Positions 1 to 6,753 of a stretch of DNA of 8,144 nucleotides are shown one piece after another. Below the pieces are notes generated by a model. That model had not been told where the DNA came from, did no database searches, and saw nothing but the letters and a program-made list of their open reading frames with translations. Within the stretch, counting starts at the first letter, position 1. Each line of letters starts with the position of its first letter. The stretch covers positions 1-8,144 of the forward strand of contig JAFMIT010000075.1 in NCBI GenBank assembly GCA_017853815.1, read 5' to 3'. This DNA comes from Actinomycetota bacterium. Lineage in GTDB: Bacteria; Actinomycetota; Actinomycetes; S36-B12; UBA5976. Both the position numbers and the translations under genes were made by a program.

Positions 1-979
1 CGCAGATTTCTTCGAGCGAAGAGTGCCCATCGAGGCGGCTGCGAACCGCGCTGAGCACTGGGTCGAGGCTGACTTCGCCTCGCCACGCTTGGGTTCCACT
101 GTGGATAAAGGGGATAGTCAGCATGTCAATGGCCGTCAGGGCCTCCGAGCGATCGGCGGCCTTGAGTCGCTCGAGCACCGCTTCACCATCAGGCAGGCTG
201 CTCGCGAGTCGCAGGTCCTCGAGCCGCGTCCAGTTGTCTCCCGATCGCTTCCGCAGGACCACCCATCCAAACGCGACCTTGACGGTATGCCAACTCTCGA
301 GACGGCTAATCCACTCAGCTCGGAGAGCTGCGTCATCTTTTCGACCAGCGTCTGCAAGCCACGTCTCGACGTAGTCGGTAACAGTCTGAGTGGAACGCAA
401 GCCGACCCACACATCACAGCCGTCGGGCAGCCACGGGGAGATGCGCTCTTCCAAGTTCTCGGTATCGGTCACGAGCCAGGCAGTGAGCATGACTGCGAGT
501 CCGTTTTCGGTGAGATGCGCTGGCAAGGTTTCGAGTAGTTCAGCAGTCAATGCGTCAGCGACGCGAGGTGACTCGCGATGAGTGAGTGACGTTGCACCAC
601 CCATCACAAACGGCGGATTCGAGATGATGAGGTCGAATGTTTCGCCGGCCACTGGCTCCGCGAGCGAGCCCAGTCGGGTCTCCACGTGCACGCCAGTGAG
701 CCGAGCTGACGCGGCCGTGATTTCAAGACAGCGCGAGTCAATATCTGTCGCGACGACGTGATCTGCATGAAGTGCCGCGATGACACTCTGCACACCACTG
801 CCACAACCAAGATCCCACACTCGTGCCACATGTCGGCGGGGTGTGAGGTGCAACAACGAGTTCGATGCACCGCCAGGACCAACCACGATGTCATCGGGCA
901 ATGGCGAACCGTCAACCGGCAACGGGTCGTGAGCAATCGTCGCTTTGAATCCAGCAACGCAAACATCAGTCGTGATCAT
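1..979 (-). CDS. Class I SAM-dependent methyltransferase (NPPF type), 3' end outside the window
   Basis: Predicted to transfer a methyl group from S-adenosylmethionine; the substrate is unknown. The reverse strand from ATG at 979 reads through 326 codons to the window edge without a stop. Visible motifs are the glycine-rich motif I VWDLGCGSGVQS (residues 54-65), an acidic ATDID end of strand 2 (77-81), and motif IV SNPPFV (120-125). The NPPF tetrad is typical of enzymes that methylate planar nitrogens, such as RsmC and PrmC/HemK. A C-terminal region with WLADAG, SWHTVKVAFGWVVLRK and FIHSG resembles longer actinobacterial methyltransferases I remember, which carry about 150 more N-terminal residues. 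Here an in-frame TAG lies four codons before the ATG and a terminator lies just upstream, so that domain is absent. AGGA (985-988) is a weak, closely spaced ribosome binding site. The family call is firm; rRNA, tRNA or protein substrate cannot be decided. Confidence 0.87.
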   Translation of the reverse strand, partial: MITTDVCVAGFKATIAHDPLPVDGSPLPDDIVVGPGGASNSLLHLTPRRHVARVWDLGCGSGVQSVIAALHADHVVATDIDSRCLEITAASARLTGVHVETRLGSLAEPVAGETFDLIISNPPFVMGGATSLTHRESPRVADALTAELLETLPAHLTENGLAVMLTAWLVTDTENLEERISPWLPDGCDVWVGLRSTQTVTDYVETWLADAGRKDDAALRAEWISRLESWHTVKVAFGWVVLRKRSGDNWTRLEDLRLASSLPDGEAVLERLKAADRSEALTAIDMLTIPFIHSGTQAWRGEVSLDPVLSAVRSRLDGHSSLEEIC

Positions 980-986
980 GCATTCC

Positions 987-1026
987 TAAAAGAATGGACC
1001 CGCCACCTGTTTTAGTGACGGGTCCA
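987..1026 (-). terminator. Intrinsic terminator downstream of hppA
   Basis: On the minus strand an 8-bp perfect stem (TGGACCCG at 995-1002 pairing with CGGGTCCA at 1019-1026) continues, after one mismatch, into three more pairs (CAC 1004-1006 with GTG 1015-1017). It closes an 8-nt loop and is followed by the tract ATTCTTTT (994-987). It begins 14 bases after the hppA stop. The plus-strand side lacks a good T tract, so it acts mainly on hppA transcription. The methyltransferase ATG lies only 7 bases past the tract. Confidence 0.9.
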
Positions 1027-1039
1027 ATCGTGATGTTAT

Positions 1040-3391
1040 TTAGAGGTAGTGCTCGTCCTTGTGAGTGACGACCTCGTTTGGATCGAATGGGTGCGTCATT
1101 TCTTCAGCGGCCACTGCGAGTGGGCGGCGCTTCGAAATCAACACTGCACCAACCACAATTGCAAGAGACACAAACGTTGCGATGAGTCGCGTGCGAGTGT
1201 CTTCGGTCAAGTGCACGCTCACCACTGCAGGAGCGATGAGGAGTGCCACAAGGTTCATGACCTTGATGAGTGGGTTGATAGCAGGGCCAGCGGTGTCCTT
1301 GAATGGATCGCCGACAGTGTCACCAATAACGGTTGCTTGGTGAGCTTCTGAATTCTTGCCACCAAAGTGACCGTCTTCCACAAACTTCTTGGCGTTGTCC
1401 CACGCGCCACCTGAGTTCGACAGGAACACTGCCATCAGGGTGCCGGTAACGATGGTGCCAGCGAGGAATGAACCAAGCGCACCAATGCCAAGACCGAAGC
1501 CAACAGCGATTGGGGTGAGGACTGCGAGCAGACCTGGGGTTGCGAGTTCGCGCAGCGAATCGAGCGTCACGATGTCGACAACCTTGCCGTATTCAGGCTT
1601 CTCGGTGCCTTCCATGATGCCTGGATGCTCGCGGAACTGGCGACGCACTTCGTGAATAACTGCGCCAGCGGCGCGAGACACGGCGTTGATCGCAAGGCCT
1701 GAGAACAAGAACACAACTGCAGCACCAATCAGCAGACCAACCAGGTTGGACGGCTGAGCGACGTCGAGGATCGAGATGTACTGGTACACCTGCTCCTGCG
1801 AGATCTTGGGAACTGGTCCCTTGTAGTTGGTGGTAGCTGACTGGACTGCGTCGCGGAATGAACCGAAGAGTGCAGTCGCAGCAAGCACGGCCGTCGCGAT
1901 TGCGATGCCCTTGGTGATCGCCTTGGTGGTGTTTCCAACTGCATCGAGGCGGGTGAGCACTGCTGCGCCTTCGCCATGAACGTCGCCAGACATTTCAGCA
2001 ATGCCTTGAGCGTTGTCAGAAACTGGACCGAAGGTGTCCATCGAAACGATGACGCCGACGGTGGTCAGAAGACCAGTTCCCGCGAGCGCGATGGCGAACA
2101 ATGCGAGCATTGCCGAACCACCAGCGAGCAACGATGCGCCGTAGACAGCTGCACCGATGAGCAGTGCCGAGTACACAGCAGACTCAAGACCAAGCGAGAT
2201 ACCGCTGAGGATGACGGTAGCTGGGCCGGTCATCGATGACTTTGCGACATCGTCGACTGGACGACGGTTGGTTTCGGTGAAGTAGCCGGTCAACTGCTGA
2301 ATAGCAGCTGCAAGGACGATACCGATGATGACAGCGGCGAAAGCAAAACCTTGTGGGTTGAGCATTGGAGGAAGACCAGAATCCTGGTAGCCAGGAACTT
2401 CTTCCCACGTCGCTGGAAGCATGCGACGGGTCGCGGCGAGCACGAGAATCGCGGATACACCGGCCGACAGGAAGAAGCCACGGTTGATGGCCTGCATGCC
2501 TGAGCGATCCTTTGGTGACGGGGTCACTGCGAGGATGCCGATCACAGCGGTGAGAACACCGATAGCAGGAACCACGAGCGGGAACACCAAGCCGAGTGCG
2601 CCGAAGGTTGCCTTACCGAGAATCAGTGCAGCGACCAAAGTAACTGCGTAGGACTCGAACAAGTCAGCGGCCATACCAGCGCAGTCGCCAACGTTGTCGC
2701 CAACGTTGTCTGCAATGGTGGCAGCGTTGCGAGGATCATCTTCGGGGATGCCCTGCTCAACCTTGCCGACGAGGTCAGCGCCGACGTCAGCAGCCTTGGT
2801 GAAGATACCGCCACCGACGCGCATGAACATGGCAAGAAGTGCCGCGCCGAAACCGAAGCCTTCGAGAACCTTTGGAGCCTGGTCCTTGTAGACCAACACG
2901 ACAACTGCTGCACCGAACAGGCCTAGGCCAACGGTGAACATGCCCGCGACGCCACCAGTGCGGAAAGCAATACGCATAGCAGCGTTTTCACCGGAGTCTT
3001 TAGCTGCGGCTGCAACGCGCACGTTGCCGCGAACTGCGAGCCACATGCCGACATAACCAGTGACAGCTGAGAAGACCGCGCCGACGACGAAGAAGATCGA
3101 GCGACCCCACTTCTCAGCGTCGGTGTCTGCTGGCAAGAGGTACAAAAGACCAAAAACCAGGACGACGAAAATGGCAAGAGTCTTGAACTGGCGTTGGAGG
3201 TAGGCGGCAGCGCCTTCCTGAACAGCGGCAGCAATTTCTTGCATACGGTCAGTGCCTGCATCGGCCGAAAGAACTTCTTTCACCAGAACGCCCGCAAAAA
3301 CGAGAGCCGCGAGTGCGATGACTGCGACAATCGTGATGATGCGGAGGTCGCTGGAAGACAGTTCTACGGTCGCAGCGAGAACGCTAGACAT
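1040..3391 (-). CDS. hppA: K+-independent proton-translocating membrane pyrophosphatase
   Basis: Integral membrane pump that hydrolyses pyrophosphate and moves H+ out across the cytoplasmic membrane, recovering energy from biosynthetic PPi. The 783 residues match the full length of bacterial M-PPases and contain many hydrophobic segments. Substrate and Mg2+ binding motifs are intact: DVGADLVGK (202-210), EDDPRN with IADNVGDNVGDCAGMAADLFE (about 217-246), DNAQG (459-463), GGAWDNAKK (661-669) and GDTVGDPFKDTAGPAINPL (690-708). The GNTTKAITKG segment has Lys490 and Thr493 where K+-dependent enzymes carry Ala and Gly, so the enzyme should be K+-independent. That class is known as H+ rather than Na+ pumps. 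The ATG at 3391 is preceded by GAGGAG with 8-nt spacing. It has its own leader and terminator, so it is probably monocistronic. Confidence in family is near certain; ion choice is inferred from the subclass. Confidence 0.98.
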   Translation of the reverse strand: MSSVLAATVELSSSDLRIITIVAVIALAALVFAGVLVKEVLSADAGTDRMQEIAAAVQEGAAAYLQRQFKTLAIFVVLVFGLLYLLPADTDAEKWGRSIFFVVGAVFSAVTGYVGMWLAVRGNVRVAAAAKDSGENAAMRIAFRTGGVAGMFTVGLGLFGAAVVVLVYKDQAPKVLEGFGFGAALLAMFMRVGGGIFTKAADVGADLVGKVEQGIPEDDPRNAATIADNVGDNVGDCAGMAADLFESYAVTLVAALILGKATFGALGLVFPLVVPAIGVLTAVIGILAVTPSPKDRSGMQAINRGFFLSAGVSAILVLAATRRMLPATWEEVPGYQDSGLPPMLNPQGFAFAAVIIGIVLAAAIQQLTGYFTETNRRPVDDVAKSSMTGPATVILSGISLGLESAVYSALLIGAAVYGASLLAGGSAMLALFAIALAGTGLLTTVGVIVSMDTFGPVSDNAQGIAEMSGDVHGEGAAVLTRLDAVGNTTKAITKGIAIATAVLAATALFGSFRDAVQSATTNYKGPVPKISQEQVYQYISILDVAQPSNLVGLLIGAAVVFLFSGLAINAVSRAAGAVIHEVRRQFREHPGIMEGTEKPEYGKVVDIVTLDSLRELATPGLLAVLTPIAVGFGLGIGALGSFLAGTIVTGTLMAVFLSNSGGAWDNAKKFVEDGHFGGKNSEAHQATVIGDTVGDPFKDTAGPAINPLIKVMNLVALLIAPAVVSVHLTEDTRTRLIATFVSLAIVVGAVLISKRRPLAVAAEEMTHPFDPNEVVTHKDEHYL

Positions 3392-3399
3392 CGATGAAT

Positions 3400-3405
3400 C
3401 TCCTC
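3400..3405 (-). promoter_or_regulatory. Ribosome binding site of hppA
   Basis: GAGGAG on the minus strand, 8 nt before the ATG at 3391. It is the strongest Shine-Dalgarno in the window and fixes the hppA start. It lies only 11 bases downstream of the leader stem-loop at 3417-3450. Confidence 0.85.
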
Positions 3406-3416
3406 AGTGCTTTCCC

Positions 3417-3450
3417 GGCAGCGCTCCAAACAGGTGGAAACCACGCTGCC
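3417..3450 (-). other. Stem-loop in the hppA 5' leader
   Basis: A 7-bp perfect inverted repeat, GGCAGCG (3417-3423) and CGCTGCC (3444-3450), encloses 20 bases that can form a smaller TCCA/TGGA stem. It sits in the 144-bp gap between the stop of the last tad gene (3536) and hppA. On the minus strand the stem is followed by GGGAAAGC, not a T tract, so it is not a standard intrinsic terminator. It could be an mRNA-stabilising or regulatory leader structure, or the weak end of the tad transcript. The rest of the gap (3451-3535) shows no clear promoter; TAGACT at 3503-3508 is a possible -10 but no convincing -35 lies ahead of it. I do not recognise a riboswitch. Confidence 0.45.
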
Positions 3451-3535
3451 CGGCGACGATGACGGGTAGACGCCCCAATTGACGTCCTTGTATTGAGGGC
3501 GGAGTCTAGCGGGTCGATTGAGCCTGAAATGAAGG

Positions 3536-3889
3536 TCACGGCGCTATGAGGTACCTCCCGAAAGCCGAGATTTCGAGGGTTCGTGACCAGACCTCAATCT
3601 CCTGAGTCAACGTGACCTCGGCACCGGTCTCATCCGACCGACATGTCTGCACTCGAGTGCGGCGTGGCAACTCAGGTTCCGTGCAGCCACTGCCGCCGAG
3701 CAAGGTGTTTTGGGCGGTGAGAAGCGCCACCTGTTCAGCCCGACTGGCAAGCCGCGCATAGGCATCAGCAACCTGCATCACCCCCATCAGGGCCGAGATG
3801 AGACACATCAAAAGCCCCACAACCACCACCACGAACGGTGTCAGCGAACCGGCATCGGATCGGAGACCAGCGATTATGGAGCGAGCCAT
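3536..3889 (-). CDS. TadE-like protein, second pseudopilin of the Tad locus (Rv3654c-type)
   Basis: A 117-residue protein with a short basic N-terminus, one membrane helix (about residues 17-37) and an extracytoplasmic tail. It matches what I know of the 'helicase/secretion neighbourhood TadE-like' family (Rv3654c in M. tuberculosis): the DAGS stretch before the helix, then a region with two cysteines (Cys69 in GSGCTE and Cys83 in QTCRSD) that could form a disulfide outside the membrane. Unlike its upstream neighbours it lacks Glu at position +5 after the Gly before the helix (Phe there), so classical prepilin processing is doubtful. I chose the ATG at 3889, with AGGA (3894-3897) 4 nt upstream, over the ATG at 3937, which has no good ribosome binding site and would create a longer overlap. 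It overlaps the preceding gene by 16 bp, indicating translational coupling. It is the last gene of the operon. Confidence 0.78.
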   Translation of the reverse strand: MARSIIAGLRSDAGSLTPFVVVVVGLLMCLISALMGVMQVADAYARLASRAEQVALLTAQNTLLGGSGCTEPELPRRTRVQTCRSDETGAEVTLTQEIEVWSRTLEISAFGRYLIAP

Positions 3890-4251
3890 GGGTCCTGCCA
3901 GTGGCCGAACTCCGAAAGCCGTACCGAAGGCGACCATCCCAGAACCGGGACTTCAACTGTTCGTCGAACTGCGAGACGTATTCCTTGGTCAGAGACATCA
4001 GTGCCCACAATCGCTCCTGGCAATTGCGCTCTGAGGAAATCGTGGGCAAGGGCAATCTGCACTCCGGGTTCTCCGCTCGCAGTCGCGACGCGCACGGCTT
4101 CAGTGAGTGCAGCTCTCGCTCGCATGTGCCATAGACCCAGTCCGAGAGCTTGGATCAGGGCGACCACCACAATGATGATCACCCCGATTCCAATCGCGGC
4201 TTCCGCGCTTACGCTGCCGTCGGTCTGGCTTAAGCGAGACCGAAGACCCAC
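3874..4251 (-). CDS. TadE-like minor pilin/pseudopilin (Rv3655c-type)
   Basis: A 125-residue, single-pass protein. The N-terminus carries DGSVSAEAAIG, with Gly12 followed by Glu17 at +5, the arrangement seen at class III prepilin peptidase sites. A hydrophobic helix (about 18-41) and a soluble domain rich in Arg and Val follow. By family knowledge TadE-type proteins are processed like Flp pilins and help pilus assembly. The GTG at 4251 is supported by GGGAAGG about 7 nt upstream. The gene overlaps the Flp-like gene by 22 bp and the next TadE-like gene by 16 bp, so the three should be made together. It sits where Rv3655c sits in M. tuberculosis. The family is clear from context and topology; sequence alone is weakly diagnostic. 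Confidence 0.82.
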   Translation of the reverse strand: MGLRSRLSQTDGSVSAEAAIGIGVIIIVVVALIQALGLGLWHMRARAALTEAVRVATASGEPGVQIALAHDFLRAQLPGAIVGTDVSDQGIRLAVRRTVEVPVLGWSPSVRLSEFGHWQDPWLAP

Positions 4252-4412
4252 GAGAATGCCTTCCCGAGAATGTTGGCTAGAAGCGAAGCAAAACTGCTGC
4301 TCGTCAAGAACTTGTACAAAATGCCACCGGCGCCACAGGCTGCAATCGCGACCGTCGCATACTCCGCTGACACTGCACCTGCGTCAGATTTGAGGATGTC
4401 TGGAACTTTCAT
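4230..4412 (-). CDS. Flp/DUF4244-type small pilin
   Basis: A 60-residue pilin precursor. The leader ends KSDAG, followed by AVSAEYA: cleavage after Gly12 would place Glu17 at +5 and Tyr18 at +6, the Flp-type 'EY' signature. A hydrophobic stretch (about 19-34) and an amphipathic tail containing YKFLTSSSF and LGKAFSWVFG follow. This matches the actinobacterial DUF4244 family, which occupies this position in the Rv3656c locus. The mature peptide would be about 48 residues. Start: ATG at 4412, with GAAAGGA (4417-4423) 4 nt upstream; an in-frame ATG at 4445 is ignored because it lacks a ribosome binding site and would spoil the short basic leader. It is the only gene of the operon preceded by a sizeable gap and a good ribosome binding site, consistent with a need for many copies. 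Confidence 0.88.
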   Translation of the reverse strand: MKVPDILKSDAGAVSAEYATVAIAACGAGGILYKFLTSSSFASLLANILGKAFSWVFGLA

Positions 4413-4514
4413 GTTTTCCTTTCGTTGGAGGGAAGGCAATTCCACTTGGGTGTCACCAAGAAATCACTGCGATCTTGTTCCGCTGTGCATAAGTGGAGGA
4501 ACGCAGTTCGCTGA
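4413..4514 (-). promoter_or_regulatory. Gap upstream of the pilin gene: ribosome binding site and small hairpin
   Basis: 102 bp of non-coding sequence in an otherwise overlapping operon. It holds the pilin ribosome binding site GAAAGGA (4417-4423) and a 5-bp inverted repeat CTTGG/CCAAG (4445-4449 and 4456-4460, 6-nt loop). The hairpin has no T tract and is too short for a confident terminator. It could protect a processed pilin mRNA or mark an internal promoter. I see no convincing -35/-10 pair. Confidence 0.4.
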
Positions 4515-5699
4515 CTACAAACCTGTGGATGAAAAGGCCGACAGCATTGGGCCAAGCTGAGTAGCAACAAACGGCACAAGTCCGAGAATGACAAATGACG
4601 GAAGTTGCAGTGCGGCCACGGGCACGACAGCCGAAGCCCCCAACTTTTCGACGCGCTCGCACGAGCTCGTGTGCAGGTCGGTGCGAATGCGGTTGCCTTG
4701 AGAAAGCAACACCTCACTTATTGGCGCACCACTTCTTCTCGTCTGCTCTATCGCGTGCGCCAGCGGCTCCAACTCTGGTGCGACTCCGAGAAATGCATCC
4801 TGCGGATCGAGTCCCCACTCAAGTCGTTGAGCGACTGCACGTAACTCCTCGGCCAAAGCAACCTGCTCGAGCTCAGCGACAATGCGCACAGCTCTCAGCC
4901 AATCAAGGCCAGCTGCAAGATTCGCTGACAAAGCCGCACACAGCCACGACATATCTGACGCAGTCTCTGGCTGAAAGCGCTCGGGCATTCGTCGCCAGTA
5001 ACGCTGCACTGCTCCTCGTGCTGCGAGTGCGATGGATATCCCAAACACATCGGGTCGCAACAGCAGCGCGATGAGGAAAACAACATTTGATGCCTCAGCA
5101 GCGCTCAGGACTCGGCGCGGCTGAGGCGACGATGCCGAACCACCTCGGTTTGAGCGCAAGGCGATTCGTTGTAGACGTCTCAAACTCAAGCGAGCCAGCA
5201 ACGCCAGAGACACTCCGAAAAACAAACAAGCCCAGCCAAGCGATGAAGCAAATAGCCAGGCAAATGCAGAAACGCCGAGGCCTTGAGCGAGTAGCCACAT
5301 CATCGCTGGCATCACCATCAGTACCACTGACGACGACTGGGCTCCGGCCACCGCAGTACTCCACCGCCGACGAAGGTCGCGTTCGTTCGCATCATCTTCG
5401 ACAATCGCGTCGAGCAGAACAGAACTCACCGTGCCGTGGCTTTCGTACATTGCAATCATCTGATCGAGATGGCGTCTAGTGCGCGATGAAACGTCACTGT
5501 CATCGAGACTAAAAGTGGAGAGTGCAGCGACCGGGTTTGGGGCTGCCAGCAATTCCGCACGCAATTGCGCCAGGAGCTGCGCACCGTCGACGCGGACGGA
5601 ACGCAGAGATTTCAAAGGTTTGTCCAGTGGCGTCGAGGGCCACCACCAGAGAACCATGACCGCCGCCACGAGGCATGCCACTAGTGAAACGTCATCCAT
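4515..5699 (-). CDS. Fused TadB-TadC inner-membrane platform protein (two T2SSF-type domains)
   Basis: A 394-residue membrane protein predicted to form the cytoplasmic-membrane platform on which TadA acts. Residues 3-20 form a first membrane segment. A cytoplasmic helical region (about 35-120, including MYESHGTVSSVLLDAI) and a helical hairpin (about 122-172) make a first GspF/TadB-like half. A polar, Ser/Pro/Arg-rich linker (about 178-202) leads to another hydrophobic segment (204-228), a second helical domain (about 248-345, with LSANLAAGLDWLRAV and EQTRRSGAPISEVL) and terminal helices (355-382) typical of TadC. M. tuberculosis encodes these halves as Rv3658c and Rv3657c; here they are one chain with no internal stop. 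The ATG at 5699 overlaps the end of tadA by 8 bp and has no clear ribosome binding site, so translation is probably coupled. The family call is good; the exact domain edges are estimates. Confidence 0.85.
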   Translation of the reverse strand: MDDVSLVACLVAAVMVLWWWPSTPLDKPLKSLRSVRVDGAQLLAQLRAELLAAPNPVAALSTFSLDDSDVSSRTRRHLDQMIAMYESHGTVSSVLLDAIVEDDANERDLRRRWSTAVAGAQSSSVVLMVMPAMMWLLAQGLGVSAFAWLFASSLGWACLFFGVSLALLARLSLRRLQRIALRSNRGGSASSPQPRRVLSAAEASNVVFLIALLLRPDVFGISIALAARGAVQRYWRRMPERFQPETASDMSWLCAALSANLAAGLDWLRAVRIVAELEQVALAEELRAVAQRLEWGLDPQDAFLGVAPELEPLAHAIEQTRRSGAPISEVLLSQGNRIRTDLHTSSCERVEKLGASAVVPVAALQLPSFVILGLVPFVATQLGPMLSAFSSTGL

Positions 5700-6753
5700 G
5701 ATGCAGTCGTCTATCGAAGTTTTGGTTCAGCACGTGAACATCGTCGATTCTGCGTCTGCCATCCGTGTTGGTGCAGTGAACAATCGCATCGACTGACTGG
5801 ATGACAAGCGTTCGAACGAAGTCAGTCGAGAGGCCGGACAGCGCCGCCAACAACTCCAATCGCTCCAGGGCGTGACTCGACGAATGAGCATGAACGGTCG
5901 TGAGCGATCCAGCATGACCACTCGTAACAGCCAACAGCCAATCGAGTACCTCAACACCACGCACTTCACCAATCACTATTGAATCTGGACGCATACGCAG
6001 GGATTGGCGAACTAAGTCCCGAGCAGTAATCAAGCCCCGTCCTTCTGCACTGGCCAATCGCCCTTGCAAGGCAACGACGTGTGGCTGCGCTACCCCAAGC
6101 TCCGCAGTGTCTTCAATAACCACAATTCGGCGAGGTGCCACCTCCACCATCAGCGATCGCACGAGTGTGGTCTTGCCGCTTCCAGTCGCACCGCTGATCA
6201 CCATCGTGGCGCGGTGAGCTACGAGCTTCTCAAACGTGGAACGAAACTCTCTCGGCATCGAATCGACCCAGTAGCCAAGCGGAAGGATGGTTGTGCGCGG
6301 AAATCGCAAAGACACGACTGGTCCACCGGCAGAAATCGGATGCAGCACCGCATGCAGTCGCACTCCATCGGGCAACTGGGCATCGACATACGGCTGCGCC
6401 TCGTCGAGCCTGCGCCCTGCCGATACGGCCAACCTGACTGCCAACTGACGTGTCTCGGCCGGATCTGTAAAGCGGAGATCGCAGAGTTCAAGGCCAGCAC
6501 CCTGGTCTCGCCACACCGCCCCACAGCCGTTGATGAGAAGGTCGGTTGTGTTTTCAGTGATGAGCGGCGTCAACAGTCCGTATCCAGACAGGGCAGCCCT
6601 CACTCGACCGAGCAGCTCCGCACGGGCCGATGCATCGATGAGACATCGCAGGTCGTGTAGTGCGAGCTCAACAGAATTCTCAGTCGGAGGGAGAGCTTTC
6701 TCGGTTAGGTACTCGATGACTGGATGAGCAAGATCAGCATCGGCTTGGATCAC
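5692..6753 (-). CDS. tadA: TadA/CpaF-type secretion ATPase
   Basis: Hexameric cytoplasmic ATPase that powers pilin extraction and assembly in Tad systems. The 353 residues carry the whole secretion-ATPase set: an N-terminal domain with LLINGCGAVW (72-81) and GRRLDEAQPYVDAQLPDG (113-130), the arginine segment VSLRFPR (147-153), Walker A GATGSGKTT (188-196), the Asp box VVIEDTAEL (211-219), Walker B SIVIGEVRG (258-266) and the His box SGHAGSLTTVHA (278-289). All catalytic residues are present. It corresponds to Rv3659c, the TadA of the helicase/secretion neighbourhood. The start is GTG at 6753, sharing GTGA with the stop of ssd (4-bp overlap); the stop overlaps the start of tadB-tadC by 8 bp. 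This is tight coupling within one operon. Confidence 0.96.
   Translation of the reverse strand: MIQADADLAHPVIEYLTEKALPPTENSVELALHDLRCLIDASARAELLGRVRAALSGYGLLTPLITENTTDLLINGCGAVWRDQGAGLELCDLRFTDPAETRQLAVRLAVSAGRRLDEAQPYVDAQLPDGVRLHAVLHPISAGGPVVSLRFPRTTILPLGYWVDSMPREFRSTFEKLVAHRATMVISGATGSGKTTLVRSLMVEVAPRRIVVIEDTAELGVAQPHVVALQGRLASAEGRGLITARDLVRQSLRMRPDSIVIGEVRGVEVLDWLLAVTSGHAGSLTTVHAHSSSHALERLELLAALSGLSTDFVRTLVIQSVDAIVHCTNTDGRRRIDDVHVLNQNFDRRLHHG

Noticed and set aside
100..108. TTATCCACA (minus strand), a perfect DnaA box
   Set aside because: It lies inside the methyltransferase coding sequence, is alone, and can be explained by the codons for Phe-Ile-His-Ser.
23..538. 171-codon plus-strand open frame at the left end
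   Set aside because: It is antisense to the methyltransferase, whose motifs and reading frame are clear; the product resembles no family.
604..966. 120-codon minus-strand frame inside the methyltransferase
   Set aside because: It is a shifted reading of the same strand; the methyltransferase motifs DLGCGSG and NPPF fall in the other frame.
3890..3937. Longer start (ATG 3937) for the last TadE-like gene
   Set aside because: No ribosome binding site, 16 extra residues that do not fit the short basic leader, and a better ATG at 3889 with AGGA upstream.
3710..4393. 227-codon plus-strand open frame opposite the pilin and TadE-like genes
   Set aside because: Its translation is rich in Arg, Thr, Ser and His with no recognisable domain, and it runs opposite three overlapping genes with family support and ribosome binding sites.
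4413..4445. Longer start (ATG 4445) for the small pilin
   Set aside because: The extra 11 residues would translate through the strong GAAAGGA ribosome binding site, and the 12-residue leader from ATG 4412 fits Flp precursors.
4595..5074. 159-codon plus-strand open frame within tadB-tadC
   Set aside because: Antisense shadow with no hydrophobic pattern or motif, while the minus frame shows two platform domains.
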